Positions 11,380-24,025 of a stretch of DNA of 64,000 bases are shown here, piece by piece. The notes below the pieces were generated by a model. The model worked only from the letters and a program-made list of their open reading frames with translations, made no database searches and was not told the DNA's origin. The stretch covers positions 345,777 through 409,776 of the forward strand of contig JAJVDF010000459.1 in the NCBI GenBank assembly GCA_022410635.1. The letters are read 5' to 3'. Every line of letters starts with the position of its first letter. Position 1 is the first letter of the stretch. Source of the stretch: Tretioscincus oriximinensis (Eukaryota; Chordata; Lepidosauria; Squamata; Gymnophthalmidae). The translations under genes were made by a program, and so were the position numbers.

Positions 11380-12595
11380 GGAGAACTGAACTGCACAGAC
11401 CTTATTTGTGCATGACTATATATTACTTTTAGTTACATAAGGTTGTTTGCCATATGTATTGTCTCATCACTTAATGAAGATCTCTAAAGATACAAAAGAC
11501 TTTGTAGCCTGTAACTGCATTTGCACTTGTTTCCAATTATGCCCCATTTAAAGCAATACTGAAATCTCCCACTGAAGCAAACTGATATCCATGCAGTCAA
11601 CAAGTGAACAGTGATGCAAATTTCGATTTAAAAGATTTGCTTTAAACGAATGTCTGATGACAGGTCCAACAGGTGTTTGGCTTGTGCAACCAGGGATTTT
11701 AAAAATGGTTGATAGAAGATGGCCCTCTCACTTGGGGTATTAATATTAAGTGCAGCAGTCTTTCAAGAAATGAGTATTGTTGATACACACTCACTACATT
11801 CTGGAGGTTTAGGGGAGGGACAAAGACCATTACCCTCAGCAAAAAGACCCTCAAAGGANCAGGCCAAAGACATGCAGTTCACAAGATAAGCAAAGTGAAG
11901 CTCTCAGGGAAGGTGAGGATGTAGCATAGATAATGAAGTTTCCCTCCTGTCTATCTCCTGGGTAAGGCGTGTCCTGTCCCAATAATGGAAAAGAAGTCAA
12001 AGACATTATCTGCTCCTGACCCATAAAATATCAAGTGTATCTCCATGTGTATAGTACTGTGTGCAGAAACTCCCATTCCACTTTTATTTGAAGCTGTGAT
12101 CATCTCCAAGGAGTTAGGATTTCTCTAGGATGGTTTGATTTTAGCCTTGGAATGGGCTGGTCATACTTCTGTTATTGCTGGGACAGAAATTTGGCAAAGC
12201 TGCGAGGATGGGGATAGCCATGATATGGGTGTGAAGTGTGAGGTGTGGGTGCAGGATAGGTAGGGGTGGACTGGCCAAAGTTCCAGCTTGCCTGGCAACA
12301 AGTGGGCTCTTGATGAAGTGGGCCCTACCCAGCTATTGTGGGCCACCCCTGAGGAAGAGAGTTGCACCCACCTCGGGGTTCACCTGCATTTTAAACGTGC
12401 ACATCTGTGATGCTCTTTGTGCACTCATAAAAAGCGTTGGTAGCTCATAATTCCAGTATGTGCTGGGTGGAGAATTGGCATGTGGTGTATGATGTGTTTG
12501 AGCTTGGCAATTACCACATGCATGCACACTGACAGCCCATGCTCCCTCCCGCTGCACTGCCCTCTTTGACTCCCAGTCTGCCACAGAGAGTCATG
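11380..12595. other. Intergenic; nothing recognised
   Basis: No coherent ORF, LINE or SINE signature found. Contains GGGCCACCCCTGAGG near 12340, which may be a decayed MITE end. Confidence 0.5.
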
Positions 12596-12600
12596 GGTAC

Positions 12601-13015
12601 ATAAGAACATAAGAAGACCCATACTGGATTGGGTCAGAGCCCATCTAGTCCAGCATTCTGTCTCGCACAGAGGCCCACCTGGGCAGTCCGAACAGAGGGA
12701 AGCAAAATATGCACCTGTTCATGACTCCCTGCAAATGGCATTTCAGGAGTACTGTCTGTTGCTGCATCCCGGAGGCAGCATCCAGACATCCATCCTAGTA
12801 CCCATTTATACCCTTGGTGTCCATAAACCTGTCTAGTCCTGCCTTGAAGCTATCCAAGCTGTTAGCTACCACCACCTCTTCAGGAAGAATATTCCACAGG
12901 CTGATGACCCTCTGGGTGAAAAAATACTGTCTTTGGTCTATTCTCACTTTTCTGCCCATCAGTTTCAAGGAGTGTCCTCTGGTTCTAGCTTTGCAGATGG
13001 AGACCCACAATTTAT
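12601..13015 (-). mobile_element. CR1 LINE 3' fragment
   Basis: ACATAAGAACATAAGAAGAC at the 3' end, the standard 3'UTR, and ORF2 C-terminal peptides (TRGHSLKLMGRKVRIDQ, VISLWNILPEEVVVANS) intact in one minus-strand frame down to GINGY and a stop. Confidence 0.88.
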
Positions 13016-13019
13016 GTGC

Positions 13020-14970
13020 TACCCCACCCCTCCACGATACCCCTCCACGAATCCCCTCAGTATCCTGCAGTCTCTCCAATACCTGGCACCTCTTTTTTCA
13101 CCATTACCTCCACTCTTGTCCCACAGTTCCCACCAGCCCCACTGCTCTTACCCCACTGCAAATATGACTTTTACCTCATAGGGAACAGTTTGAGGTTGCC
13201 TCTGGGAGGGATCCATAATTGCCATGGTATTGATCTTTCTCCCTTCCCAAAATCTAAGAGACCCACAACTGTCCCTCCTGGTAGTCAATCCCTGCGTGGA
13301 ATTTTGCCACTTGCAGACCAGTGATATGGTCCCGTTTTGAGACTTTACCTATGATTTGTGTGAATCTGATTTATTTTCACCAAGCAAGCAGAAAAGAAGG
13401 AGCCCTTATTCTCTTGAGCATCAAGCATTTTACTGTTGGATCCTTGGTTGATGCAATATCCCAAAGCATTCAAAGGCTGGCCTTTAATCTGTTGTTTATT
13501 AGTTGCCCTTTTAGTCAAACCTCCCAACATCCTCTGCTTCTCATGCTAACCCTCTCCTCCAGGGCACCTAATCAAATTCTGAAATGTAAATAACAGAGTC
13601 TGGGTGTTGGGTGGGGTTGGATCTACCTGTACACAACGGAAATTAAAAAGTGGCTTATGCAGGAAGCCCCCCATTGTCATCTGTTCCACCAGATCAGCTT
13701 ATTATGCCCCCAGCACCTGGAATGAAAGCAGTTTTTCACACCCATTAAAACCAAAAACTTCTGGTTTTTATGTGGTAACCCTATGGTAAGGTAAATGCAA
13801 ACGGGCCCTTGGTTTTGAGTACGATGGAGCCATTTTAACTCTTTGGAAACTTACAAAAGGAAAGAAAACATAAGTGTCAAAAGGTTTTAGCTCTGATTGT
13901 ATGTTTATTTTTATACACTTCTTCTGTTCATCTTCAATATTGAAAAAATGAACTTAATCCATTTTTTGTGGACTAAAGGTTTATAGGTGGGACTACTCTG
14001 TGATATTACTATTTGTGTGTTTCAAAATCTGGAAGCTTTTCCTTTGCAATATCCAACAAAGTTTAACTGTGTGGCTCTAACCTCTTTTTATATATTAAAA
14101 CTGTGACTACATTTCAACATACATTGTATTTAATTTGCACTACAATATTCTGTTCTTATTTCACTTAAAGAGGTCTTCGCCACTCCTTTTACAAGTTTTT
14201 GCTCACATTAGCTTTAAATTGTCAAATATAGCTCCATTCCACAACGGCAATAAAGATAAGTTTCTTTTTAAAAATCATATAAATCCTTTCAGCATATTCT
14301 TCACTCCAGTACAAAGCATCTACTGCTTACGCTTATCTAACTACTTTTTTCATTATTAAAAAGCTTAGGGATAGATTAGAGTTTGACTCCAAGAATATTA
14401 TAGTGGCAGCAAATTGTAAAGTAGATATTTTCCCTCTTATAATCAGTGTATCCTGCATTGACTATCTATCAGATCTGTGATTTACGATGGACTCGGAAAC
14501 ATCTGCTATCATTCTTCATCGAAGATTAGAATGTTTAGGGTCTGTTTCCCTACAGTGACAAAGAATTGGCTTCTGGAAATTATTTTATCATGAATGAACT
14601 CCTTATGGCTGATCAGACACAGCTTATCATTATTTGAGAATTTCTCATACTGTCAAAAAGATATCTTCATAATGAGGGTGCTTTTTTGCTTCTGCAAGGA
14701 AGAAAATTTGGGCACTGTATTTCATAATTATGACACAGCCAATAAGTATAAAACCATTGTCTATTAATGGAATAGATATTTCTTATGCGTCTTCCTATAG
14801 ATCACTTTATAAGCCTGCTGTGGATGACTATCCCCTTCCTTCATACACCCACAACTTAGCAACGCCCATAGCAACCCATGATTGGACAAAAGGGATTTTT
14901 TTAGCCATCAATTTCTCCGTAGAAGTGACTGGTTTCCAATCTCAAAAGTCTAGATTCCTGGCCAGACATT
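13020..14970. other. Intergenic; nothing recognised
   Basis: A short C-rich stretch (13015-13145) follows the CR1 end. The remainder is AT-rich with no domain-bearing frame and no repeat I can name. Confidence 0.5.
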
Positions 14971-14972
14971 GG

Positions 14973-14983
14973 GGGGGGGGGGG
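14973..14983 (+). repeat. Poly-G run
   Basis: An uninterrupted run of more than ten G near 14970-14985, a length-variable simple repeat prone to assembly error. Confidence 0.8.
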
Positions 14984-15120
14984 GATAGGACCTGCTGTTC
15001 AAAGTGGACTCAGACCTTAGTCCACTTCAGACAGAAAAATCTGATAAAAGGAATGTCAGGTCCAGTGCAAAGATAAACCATTTTCTGATGGAATTAAACA
15101 GAAGGAATGTTAGTCTAGAC

Positions 15121-15302
15121 CCATGGTTTCCAACATGGGGCACACATCCCGGCGGGGAGGGGAATTTGATTTTTAAGGGGGGAAGTCAAGAATGAGGGTC
15201 CTCATATGCAGTAAATAAATATATATTGTGAAATACAAGGGAGGAGGGATCAGAATTTTAGAGATGCTTAGGTCATTGTAAAAAAAAAGTTGAGAACCAC
15301 TG
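15121..15302. mobile_element. hAT MITE, 182 bp, 8-bp TSD
   Basis: Left end CCATGGTTTCCAAC and right end (reverse complement) CAGTGGTTCTCAAC form the TIRs. Target-site duplication gtctagac (15113-15120) and gtctagat (15303-15310) match at 7 of 8 bases, as expected for hAT. Confidence 0.82.
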
Positions 15303-15689
15303 GTCTAGATGAATGGAAACCATTTTCCATTTGGATTAAAAATCATGTCATATGTAAGACAAAAATGCTTGACTAAGTTGGCTGCAGTCCTATTTAGTAG
15401 GGCTACTCTTTTATTCTTATTTCATATATTCTCTTTGTGTTTAGGTATGCAGCCTTCCACAATTCAGGACCAATAACATAACGATTTCCCTCTTGATTTT
15501 GATTTCTGACTCAATATAAATAGACTCAAATAATCATACGAACGTTCTTTCATTGTAATGCCTCTGGCTACTTTGCTGTCTCATTAAAATGTTATTTCCT
15601 AACAATGTACAGATTCAATTCGACAACTTTTTTATTTCAATTTGAAAACCTAAATACTTTTTAAAAACTTGATATTTATCTCAAGGCAT

Positions 15690-15985
15690 TAGATGAAGTC
15701 TGTACAATGAAGAGAAGCAAAACGCAAGACATAGTCTCCTCTCTGTCCCAAGCTGCGCTGCCAACAATAAACAGATCCCCAAAGCTTATTGAGAGGAGGG
15801 CATAATTAAAAAGCAACCTGGCACCAATTAATTAGTGGTGTTCTCTAAATAAATGGCTAAGAATGAAATATGGCTCCATAAAATAGTTCAGCGCTGAGTA
15901 GCTTGCAAGTTGCCTTTGAAGAGTGAATGGAGCCACCCCATGGGCTTTAGAGTATCTAATTCTCATCGCTTAAACAAGGCTCCCT
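15690..15985. other. Candidate conserved non-coding block
   Basis: A TE-free block with CACCAATTAATTAGTGGTG (15821-15839, itself a near-palindrome with homeodomain-type TAATTA cores) and no ORF of note. It lies in the gene-poor interval upstream of PAPOLG. Conservation is an inference from composition only. Confidence 0.3.
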
Positions 15986-16611
15986 CCAGGAAAACAAAAT
16001 GCTTCAAAAGCAGAAAGTCTTATCTACNGATGCGTTCCAAACAACTTTTTTAAAGCCTATTAGAAAGAAGAGCAACCCAGATTGTTTGCAAGCATTGTTC
16101 ATGTTTTCAAGTTATAAAGCGAGCATTTCCCCTTTGATTATGCCATCACAGGCAAGGATTGTAGGAAAGGTTGACTCTGGGCATGTTTGTTTTTAAGGCT
16201 GATTATCTAAAATCTGGGAATTAAGGGCTTTTTCTAGCTGAAATCATGACTTTTTTAAAATTTGGGCTCAAGTCTTTCTACTGTCTCTACTGCCTGAACA
16301 TACAGTAGAAAACCTAATAGTTATTATATTTAGATTTATGTTTTATGCTGTTTTGAAGTCTTATTTTTTTCTTGCCATGCACCATAGGATTGGCATCCCT
16401 AAATAAGGAGGAGGAAAAGGCTACATCTTAATGAGGAAAGGGGGTCAAACACATGGTGGCGTCCAACTTTTTAGCATCCAAATTCATTACTCTCTTGAGC
16501 AGCTTTCCACATTCCACTCTTTGCAGAAGTAGTATAGTAATGAAAGGCAGCTCTCACCGATCTGTAGATTACTGAGGCTCAGGAAAGTTACCGATAATTC
16601 TTAATTCTGTG

Positions 16612-16885
16612 CAGAACAGTAAAGGGATCTTGTGGTGTTGATGGACAACTCAATGAAGGTGTTAACCCACTAAACAGCAGCAGTGAGAAAAGCAAGTCCA
16701 ATGGTACGGATAATTAGGAAGGGAATCAAGACTAGGTCGGCAAGTGTCATTTTGCCTCTTTAGAAATCTATGGTGAGGTCACATTTGGAATACTGTGTAC
16801 AATTCAGATCACCACATCTTAGAAAGTGTACTGTGGAACCGGAAAAGCGCATAAAAGGGCCACAAAAATGATCAAGGGACAGGGA
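16612..16885 (+). mobile_element. CR1 LINE ORF2 fragment
   Basis: Broken frames encode IIRKGIKTRS, VRSHLEYCVQF and SPHL-type peptides, the region preceding the CR1 C-terminus. It is followed directly by an L2 fragment. Confidence 0.75.
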
Positions 16886-17079
16886 CACATAGGAGGGCCT
16901 TCTCTGTGGTGGCTCCCAAACTCTGGAACATCCTTCCTCTAGTGGCTTAACAAGTGTCTACATGGTATCGTTTTCGGCGCCTGGTAAAAACTTACTTCTT
17001 TCCCTAGGCTTTTGATTCTTAAATAGCTCCCTCTGCATTTCCTTCCAGAGAGGTAGGGAGGATATGGATTTTATTTTAA

Positions 17080-17085
<6 letters not shown>
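16885..17085 (+). mobile_element. L2 LINE 3' fragment
   Basis: AGGGCCTTCTCTGTGGTGGC then CCCAAACTCTGGAACATCCT is the L2 ORF2 C-terminus (AFSVVAPKLWNILP-like), running into a T-rich tail. Confidence 0.7.

Positions 17086-17087
<2 letters not shown>

Positions 17088-17145
<58 letters not shown>
17088..17145 (+). repeat. (TTA)n microsatellite
   Basis: About 19 near-perfect TTA units following the L2 tail. Confidence 0.92.
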
Positions 17146-17524
17146 TTTGGTATCCAGCAGTGCTCCTCTTATGTTCTCTTCTAAATTTCCAAATAAACTA
17201 ATAATCTCACTAAATCATCCTAGACAAATGGCTGTTCAACTTCATAGAATCATAGAAGACAAAAACAAGGGGCGCCTCAACACGTCCTTTCTCTTCACAT
17301 TTCGTTTTCAGAAGGGACTAACTGCCAATTGGGCAGAAGGGGAGGAGGAAGGAGCTCTTCAGAATTAACCCCTTGTCAGCCCTACACATGCTTGTGACAA
17401 GATGTGACAAAATCTTGTTTGTTAATTTATGAACAAGCAAACTGAAAGCAGCTCAAGAAAAGGGCATATTGTGACAAAGGGAGACCTTAGTAGCTGTACT
17501 GTGAATGAGTACACCACTCCAAAC

Positions 17525-17616
17525 ATTGCATTTGGTTGAACAGAATGGGCAGTGCTGGGAATGGAATGGAATGTTGTGGTTCAGGAACATCTGGAGGACC
17601 ACCAGTTTGACATGTC
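17525..17616. mobile_element. Truncated hAT MITE (half copy)
   Basis: CATTTGGTTGAACAGAATGG through CATCTGGAGGACCACCAG to CATGTCTG matches, in reverse orientation, the element at 31435-31590. One end is missing. Confidence 0.7.
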
Positions 17617-18003
17617 TGTTCTATAGTGTCGCCTCCCAGTCTATCTGCACCAGATGAAGCAGTGAAACTGGCTTTTTTGTAAATAAATAAACAAAATTGT
17701 ACCACAGCCAAGGCCGTATTTTGTGGTGGGACCCCAAAAATCTTGGGTATTTGAGACATCTCTGCACGTGCATTGCATGTGCGTAAATTTTTTGACATTA
17801 CTTCCGAGGCAGAATTTAAATCCAGCTTCACTTCACATTAGGAGTAGAAGAAAAATAAACTCAAGGTCCTGCTAAAGAAACAGCATTTTTACTAGGGGAG
17901 GGTACCTGTAGGAACCATCCCTGGTTGCCAGAGCCTCCCAGCAGTGCTGCTGTGATTTGAAAAAAAATATTTTTTTTTCCTTTCTGGGGGAGGTGGTGAG
18001 TTA

Positions 18004-18420
18004 AGAACATAAAAAGAGCCATACTGGATCAGGCCCATGCCAATCTAGTCCAGCATTCTGTCTTACACAGAGGACCACCAGATGCACCTGGGCAGTCCGA
18101 ACAGAGGAAAGCAAAATATGCACCTGTTCATGACTCCCTGCAAATGGCATTTCAGGAGTCCTCCCTGTTGCTCCATCCCAGAGGCAACAACCAGACATCC
18201 ATCCTGGTACCCATTTATACCCTTGGTGTCCATAAACCTGTCTAGTCTTGTCTTGAAACTATCCAAGTTGTTATCAACCACTGCCTCTTCAAGAATTAAA
18301 TTCCACAGGCCAATGACCCTCTAGGTGAAAAAAATACTTTCCTTTGTCTGTTCTCAATTTTCCACCCATCAGTTTTAAGGAGTGCCCGCTTGTCCTAGTG
18401 TTGTGTGATAGAGAAAACAT
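18004..18420 (-). mobile_element. CR1 LINE 3' fragment
   Basis: AAGAACATAAAAAGAGCC at the 3' end, 3'UTR, then ORF2 C-terminus (DSFKTRLDRFMDTKGINGY) on the minus strand. Confidence 0.88.
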
Positions 18421-18683
18421 TATCTCTGGAAGTCTTCAGACTTCTCTGGAAGTCTTCAGACAGAGGATGGTTTCATGAATNCTGCATTAAGCAGAAGGGT
18501 TGGACCCGATGGCCCTCCCAAATCTGCTACCCTGGACAACTGCCTCTTTTGCCCTCCCCAGACACCATTCCAACTGTAAACTGCTTGTAAGCAGTTCAGA
18601 AAGTCAACTTCACCCAATTTCGTACTCTTCTGGATAGCTCATCTATCTTCTGTTGTCTCCCAAAATTTGTCAACTCCAAGTTC

Positions 18684-19075
18684 ATAGAATCATGGGGTTG
18701 GAAGGGTCATCGGGTCCAACCCCCTGCTTAATGCAGGATTCATGAAACTATCCTCTGTTTGAAGACTTCTAGAGAAGAAGAACTCACCACCTTCTGTCGC
18801 AACCTGTTCCACTGGTTTATCACCCTCAGTGCCAGAAAGTTTATTTCTGATATCTAATCTAAATCTACTTCACACTTCCATTGCATTATCTACCTTTTTC
18901 CAGAGAGTCCTGATTTCCCATTACGTGGTCAAAGTCTTTGAGCTTTAGCTTCAGTATTTTTCCTTCCAATTAGGGCATCTGGGCAGTTCAAAGCAGAAGA
19001 CAAAACCCATACCTGTTCTCAATGGGTACTTCAGGAATACCGCTTATTGCTCTATCCCAGAGGCAGCATTTCCTT
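18684..19075 (-). mobile_element. CR1 LINE fragments, second subfamily plus a remnant
   Basis: ATAGAATCATGGGGTTGGAA and GGTCCAACCCCCTGCTTAAT mark the 3' end of a second CR1 subfamily (18684-18905). It is followed at 18962-19075 by a piece of the first subfamily's 3'UTR. A 20-base tandem duplication (CTCTGGAAGTCTTCAGAC twice) lies just upstream near 18425-18462. Confidence 0.7.
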
Positions 19076-19079
19076 TAAT

Positions 19080-19960
19080 ATTGTCTGATTTCATCTCCTT
19101 GTAATCTGGGGGCCTCTCAAAAATATTCTCCAGGATTACAATTCATAGAATTTAATTTTTGGTGCTCCCAGACTTTATAAGCCACACTGGGGGAAATCAT
19201 AGCAACAAGTGACAGGATTCTGGACTGTTAGGTTACAGTTTGGACCAGCAATGTTCCTTTTAAGTTGTTATGGCTTCTTTATAACAGGCAAATAATAAAA
19301 ATTCTTAAAGTTAACAATGAAGTGTTCTCAAGTTTAGAAAGGACGCTTAACAAAGAGAGCCTTGTGTGACACCATTACTTGCCTTACCATGCTGTCCTAG
19401 CTTGTTGGCTCTATTATAGTTCAGGCATGGCCAAGGGCCTGGTGTTCGGCATTAAAGTTGGACCATAATACCCAGATAAAGGATCTTGTTAACATGCCTA
19501 GGAGTAGCCTTGGTCATGAATTCATTAGCTTCATGCAGCGATTACATGTAATGCTTATTGCTGCTTGCAGAGAAACTTTAAAAGCAGGAATAGCTGGTAA
19601 TTATCTGAGCACCCTGAACTCTTTGAATGAGGTGAACTGGGGGGACGTATTATCAGGATGGCCAACTTGTTCAATGCTTTTCTGAGGGATTGCAGTAGCT
19701 GCATGGAAAGGGGGAAAAGAACCTTGTCAGGTCTAAATTCGTATCAAAGGGAGGCTTTTGACCATTGCAATATCTCATACTACGTTGTCCCAAAATGTAT
19801 TCTTTTGTAAATTCTTCTGTACAGGGCTGACCATTCTCCTGCTTGGGTCTGAGATGTAGGTCACTTACCTCTACTGAGACTCCTAAGTAGTACAGTGGTG
19901 CAAAAGGTTGAGAAATTCAGTGTCTCAACAAAGATACTGGAGTTCATGGCCTCATATATC
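19080..19960. other. Intergenic; possible conserved block at 19440-19690
   Basis: No gene recognised. 19458-19685 is open in one frame (75 codons) without a recognisable domain. Its TE-free composition suggests non-coding constraint rather than coding. Confidence 0.35.
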
Positions 19961-19967
19961 NGCTTTG

Positions 19968-20160
19968 GAGAGAGGTGAGTGCCTCTACTAGCTTTAGCCA
20001 CAGACAACTGAGCTGTTCAAAAGCAAATAAATTTGCAAGAAGATAAATGGGTACCACCATAACATGGTGGGTAAGAAGGAATAGATGTAAGCTTTTTGGC
20101 AAAAAGTAACCTTGTAAGGAGCTCTGAGCCCCTTTGGATGAGATTTCAGATTATTAATAT
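19968..20160 (+). mobile_element. tRNA-derived SINE, family A (5' truncated)
   Basis: GAGAGGTGAGTGCCTCTACTA, GCAAATAAATTTGCAAG, GGTACCACCATAACATGGTG and AAGTAACCTTGTAAGGAGC (each shorter than 21 bases as quoted in parts) follow the body of the full copy at 26614-26905 in order. Confidence 0.7.
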
Positions 20161-20519
20161 TATTATTCAAGCACTCTCATCAACACTGGCTTCCATGAAC
20201 TTGTTTAAGGCTAGCCAGGCAGCTAGCTACCATTACTTCCTCTAGGTGAAAAAATACTTTTCATTGTATGTCCAAACTCTTCTGCGGATCGACCTGCTTA
20301 TCTCCCATTGGCCTCATTGGTCACCAACGAGCCTACCACAGGCATGGACAACTGCAAAGGTTATTTTGTAAGCCATAATAAGCTGGGAATCACTCTGAGA
20401 AGTTGAATTACGGAAAGAGTCTAAAGAGCAGGGCTTTCCTTTGGCTGCACCAACATGCAGAAGGAAAATTCTTTGTACAGTTGTTATGGTCCAACATAAC
20501 ATTTAGTGCAAAATCATCC

Positions 20520-20755
20520 AAAGATAGAAGCAATCAGATGAAACTGCAAGGATTTAGATATTGATTAGATATCTTGGGGAGGGGGTGTGTGTCTGATAGT
20601 AAGTGGAATAGGAAGCAGTGATTTCTCCTCTGATGGATGTCTTCAAACAGAGGCTGGACAGTCACTTATCTGGGATAATTTAATGGCTCTTGGACGGAGC
20701 AGAGGGTTGGATCAGTGAGTCTGGAAGTCCTTTCCAATGCTATGATTCTATGACA
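20520..20755 (+). mobile_element. CR1 LINE, second subfamily, 3' end
   Basis: GATGAAACTGCAAGGATTTA, TCTTCAAACAGAGGCTGGAC and the ending CTATGATTCTATG match the copies at 62190-62600 and 35195-35515. A small minus-strand piece of the first subfamily is at 20170-20275. Confidence 0.75.
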
Positions 20756-21769
20756 GCATCATACAAGCAGTTACAAAACTTCCAAAATAAAATGCTATCC
20801 ACCCAATTGTGTGTTTGCTAACGCCAAAGTGTGGCCTAACCATATTCCAAATAAGCAAAGATTTTCATACAAATAGTCAAAATACCATTGTTTTAAAATA
20901 TTTTAGCCTTTTGTTTATATATGTCATTGTCACTATAACTTTAGTACGCTATAGGTCTGCAAGTTCTACTTTGGTCGTTGAGGATTCCAGATTTAGACTA
21001 CCTCCATGCTTAAGGTAAGCTCCCATGATCTTTTGGCCATTACCAGGTATGCTTGTGGCATTTACACTCTGTAGTGTTGATTGTAAGTCACAGAAAGTGC
21101 ATTGGAAAACCATAAGAAATTCAGGAGTAACACCAGGTTTCCCATTGCAATCATGCTTATTTTTAGGTCTGGGGAGGTGAACATAAGAGGAGTATGATTT
21201 TATAACGGTGTTCCAACCACTTGGTCCTCTTCTGCACTTTCTGAGATGATCAGACATGTACCCAAATTACAAATGTGGCCTCACAAGATACAATAATTGC
21301 ATGTTCCATTTTTTGGGAGAGATGTTGCAAGGTATGGGCTCTTTTATTATATGTAGAGCAAAAAAAAGATTTAGGGCATGAAAAAACATTTCTAAAGAAC
21401 CCTCTTTCTATCCTACCCTCACACCTTTGTCCTTTTTGCATCCCATTAAGTTTTCCATGTTGCCTCGCTCCAGATAAAAGAGTCCTTTCTTTTTCTTCCT
21501 TTCTTTCTGTAGATGACTGACTTAGATAATCAAAGTTGAAAAACCAGGGGCGATGATACCACTGAGCTATCAGAACAGGCCTGGTTGTAAATTTAAACAC
21601 CACTTTTATTCATTAATCTCCTACAGCTAAAGACAAACTAAAAGCAAAATTAACATGATTGCAATGGAAGCACTCCTGTACCCTGGGGCTATTTTGGGGC
21701 CTGCTGCGAGAGAGTGAGCTGATCAAAGGAAGAGACCGCATCTAGGCTGGTGTGATTAGCGTGGCTTCA

Positions 21770-21960
21770 CTGTGTTAATGGTTAGTTTCTCCTTCCTAAA
21801 CTGTTTTGAGAGCTCGCCAGTACCACAATTAATCTGGGCTTCAATTTAGAGTGAAATGCTGTGGATGGCCTGTCCCATCTAATGACAGTATTTCACGAGA
21901 GAATTAATGCAAGCAATCAGTGCCAGAGTATAATTGGTGGGTGCCCTGGGGATGTAATTC
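21770..21960. other. Candidate conserved non-coding block
   Basis: TE-free sequence with paired CACAATTAATCTGGG and GAGAATTAATGCAAGCAATC motifs and balanced composition. Conservation is inferred only. Confidence 0.28.
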
Positions 21961-22499
21961 TTTGAAAGGGGAGTATCACGAATAGGATGTGGTTCCCCCT
22001 TTTTACATTATAAAGATACAAGAGATAATCACTACATATTCTATATATTGTTCTGCAAGTACTTCCCAGCTCTTGGCTTTTGAAAGAGCACAGGGTGAAT
22101 GAAAAGAGAGATCAAGAAGGCAATGTAGCTGCATGTGTTGAAAGATGGTTACTTTTTTCTGAGAATATTGACATTACACCTGTATTTAATGCAAAGAATA
22201 TGTATGCACATGAAAATATGTTTTTGTTTTGCTTCCTGTGAAAGTTTGCTGTTAAGTCGCTGACCTTCCTACAGCAAATATAATTGCCACGTGGAACCAT
22301 TCCAAAAACATTAAATTTTGAGTGCAAACATTAAAGATCCACTTAAAATTCATACATCAATGACACTCAATGAGTTGCCTTATTCAAAATCATAGCATAA
22401 ACCCAACATATTGTTAATAGTTATTAAGGGATTTGAACATGCTCCATAGAAAATCAAAAAGAGGCAAATTTTGCTCCATATTAGTTTGTCTTTTGGGTG

Positions 22500-22775
22500 A
22501 GAAAAAGAAAAGGGAGGAGAAGGAAAAGACAGAAAAATCAGAGGGAGAAAAAAGGAAGAAAAAGAAAAGTTGGATTTTATGCCCGCTTTTCTCAACGCAA
22601 AGGGAATCAAAGCAGCTTACCTAATCACCTGCTCTTCTCTTCACAAGATACACCTTGTGAAATAAGTGAGGTTGAGAGAACTCTGAAGAACTGTGACTAG
22701 ACCAAGATAACCTAGCTGGCTTCATGGAGGAGTGTAAAATCAAACCAGGAGATCATACCAGAAAGATAAGAGAAA
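22500..22775 (-). mobile_element. tRNA-derived SINE, family B, with A-rich tail
   Basis: On the minus strand: TGAAGCCAGCTAGGTTATC, then the AGTTCTCTCAACCTC block, ATAAAATCCAAC tail and a long pyrimidine (plus-strand A/G) stretch at 22500-22570. Confidence 0.7.
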
Positions 22776-22779
22776 AAAA

Positions 22780-24020
22780 TGCAATAAAATGTATTTCAAA
22801 AAATAAACATTTACTCAACAATGAAACTGCTGTTAATTATGATGGACAATGCTCCATCATATACATTTAATCTATCTTCAGTCCTGAAGAACTTGATTAA
22901 ATCAGAACCAAAAATTTCTAGATTATTCCAGTCCTTCAGGAATGAAAATGGATTAAAAGTATTAGAATAGCCCTTCAGGGTAGAAATAAAATCCAGCTGT
23001 TAAAAAGTAAATCAGAAAGGCATTATAAATTCAGAACCTCACTTACAATGCAAATGAATTATGCTGTGGTGATACAAAATTAAAAGTCTGACTGTTGTGG
23101 TGACTACAATATTAGGTAAGTTACGAGCTGTGGTGACTATAGTATTGTAAACCTTTGGCATTTTGTCACATGAGTTTGCATACAGAGGTAGAGAGAAGTA
23201 CCTGAAAAAAACAGATAAAATAAGAGATTGGGAAAGAAATCCATTTTGTCTTTTGTATCATTTTTCTTCTCATCAGAACAACTTATTTGGCAATTGAATA
23301 AACTCTTTTCCTAGCATTGCTTTGGGAAGAATACTACTACCAAAAACTTTGTTTTCCTTAGTATTATCTAAAAGGTGAGACAGACAGAGCCTTTCTGCAT
23401 TTACTTTTGGTCCAGTCAACAATGAAGACTCTGACTTCCTTCCTCTGCTTCACGGACTGGGGTTGATTCCACATTTTTCTGTCTACAATAATAATCATTA
23501 TAGCATGTGTGCCTGTGAAACTTTGTAGGTTTGCAAGTCATTATTTTAACTTCTGAGGGTCATATAACCAGAGGTTACAAGAAGCACCTGGAGAGAGCAA
23601 ATACACACACCTGCTCACAATCTCCTTTTCTGCTCAGGAAAGAAACATTGTTACATTGACTGTTTAGACTGCACTGTACAATTCCATTCCATTAGCTTTT
23701 TAAAAAGCTCCATTTTGTAAAAAAAATTCAGAGGCGGAGGTGTAATGAGACTGATTTTCAGATGAAGAACCTATTTTCGTTAAACTGTAAATACACATTT
23801 ATAAGTGAAAAAATTCAAAAAGGTTTGATGCAAATCTTTTTTAATTTTATAATGGCTGTTTTGCTACTGCAGATGGCAGCACAAAGCTAAAAACTTGAAA
23901 ATCGCAGAAGGTAAAGCAAAGAAGAAAAATTAGCATGTATAAGTAGTTGCTGAAATACACTAGATAAAAAAGACAACACTGCAAATTGGTGGCCTTTCCA
24001 GAATCAGTCTTTTGTTTGGA
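22780..24020. other. Intergenic; nothing recognised
   Basis: AT-rich sequence without a recognisable repeat or gene signature. Confidence 0.5.
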
Positions 24021-24025
24021 ACACC

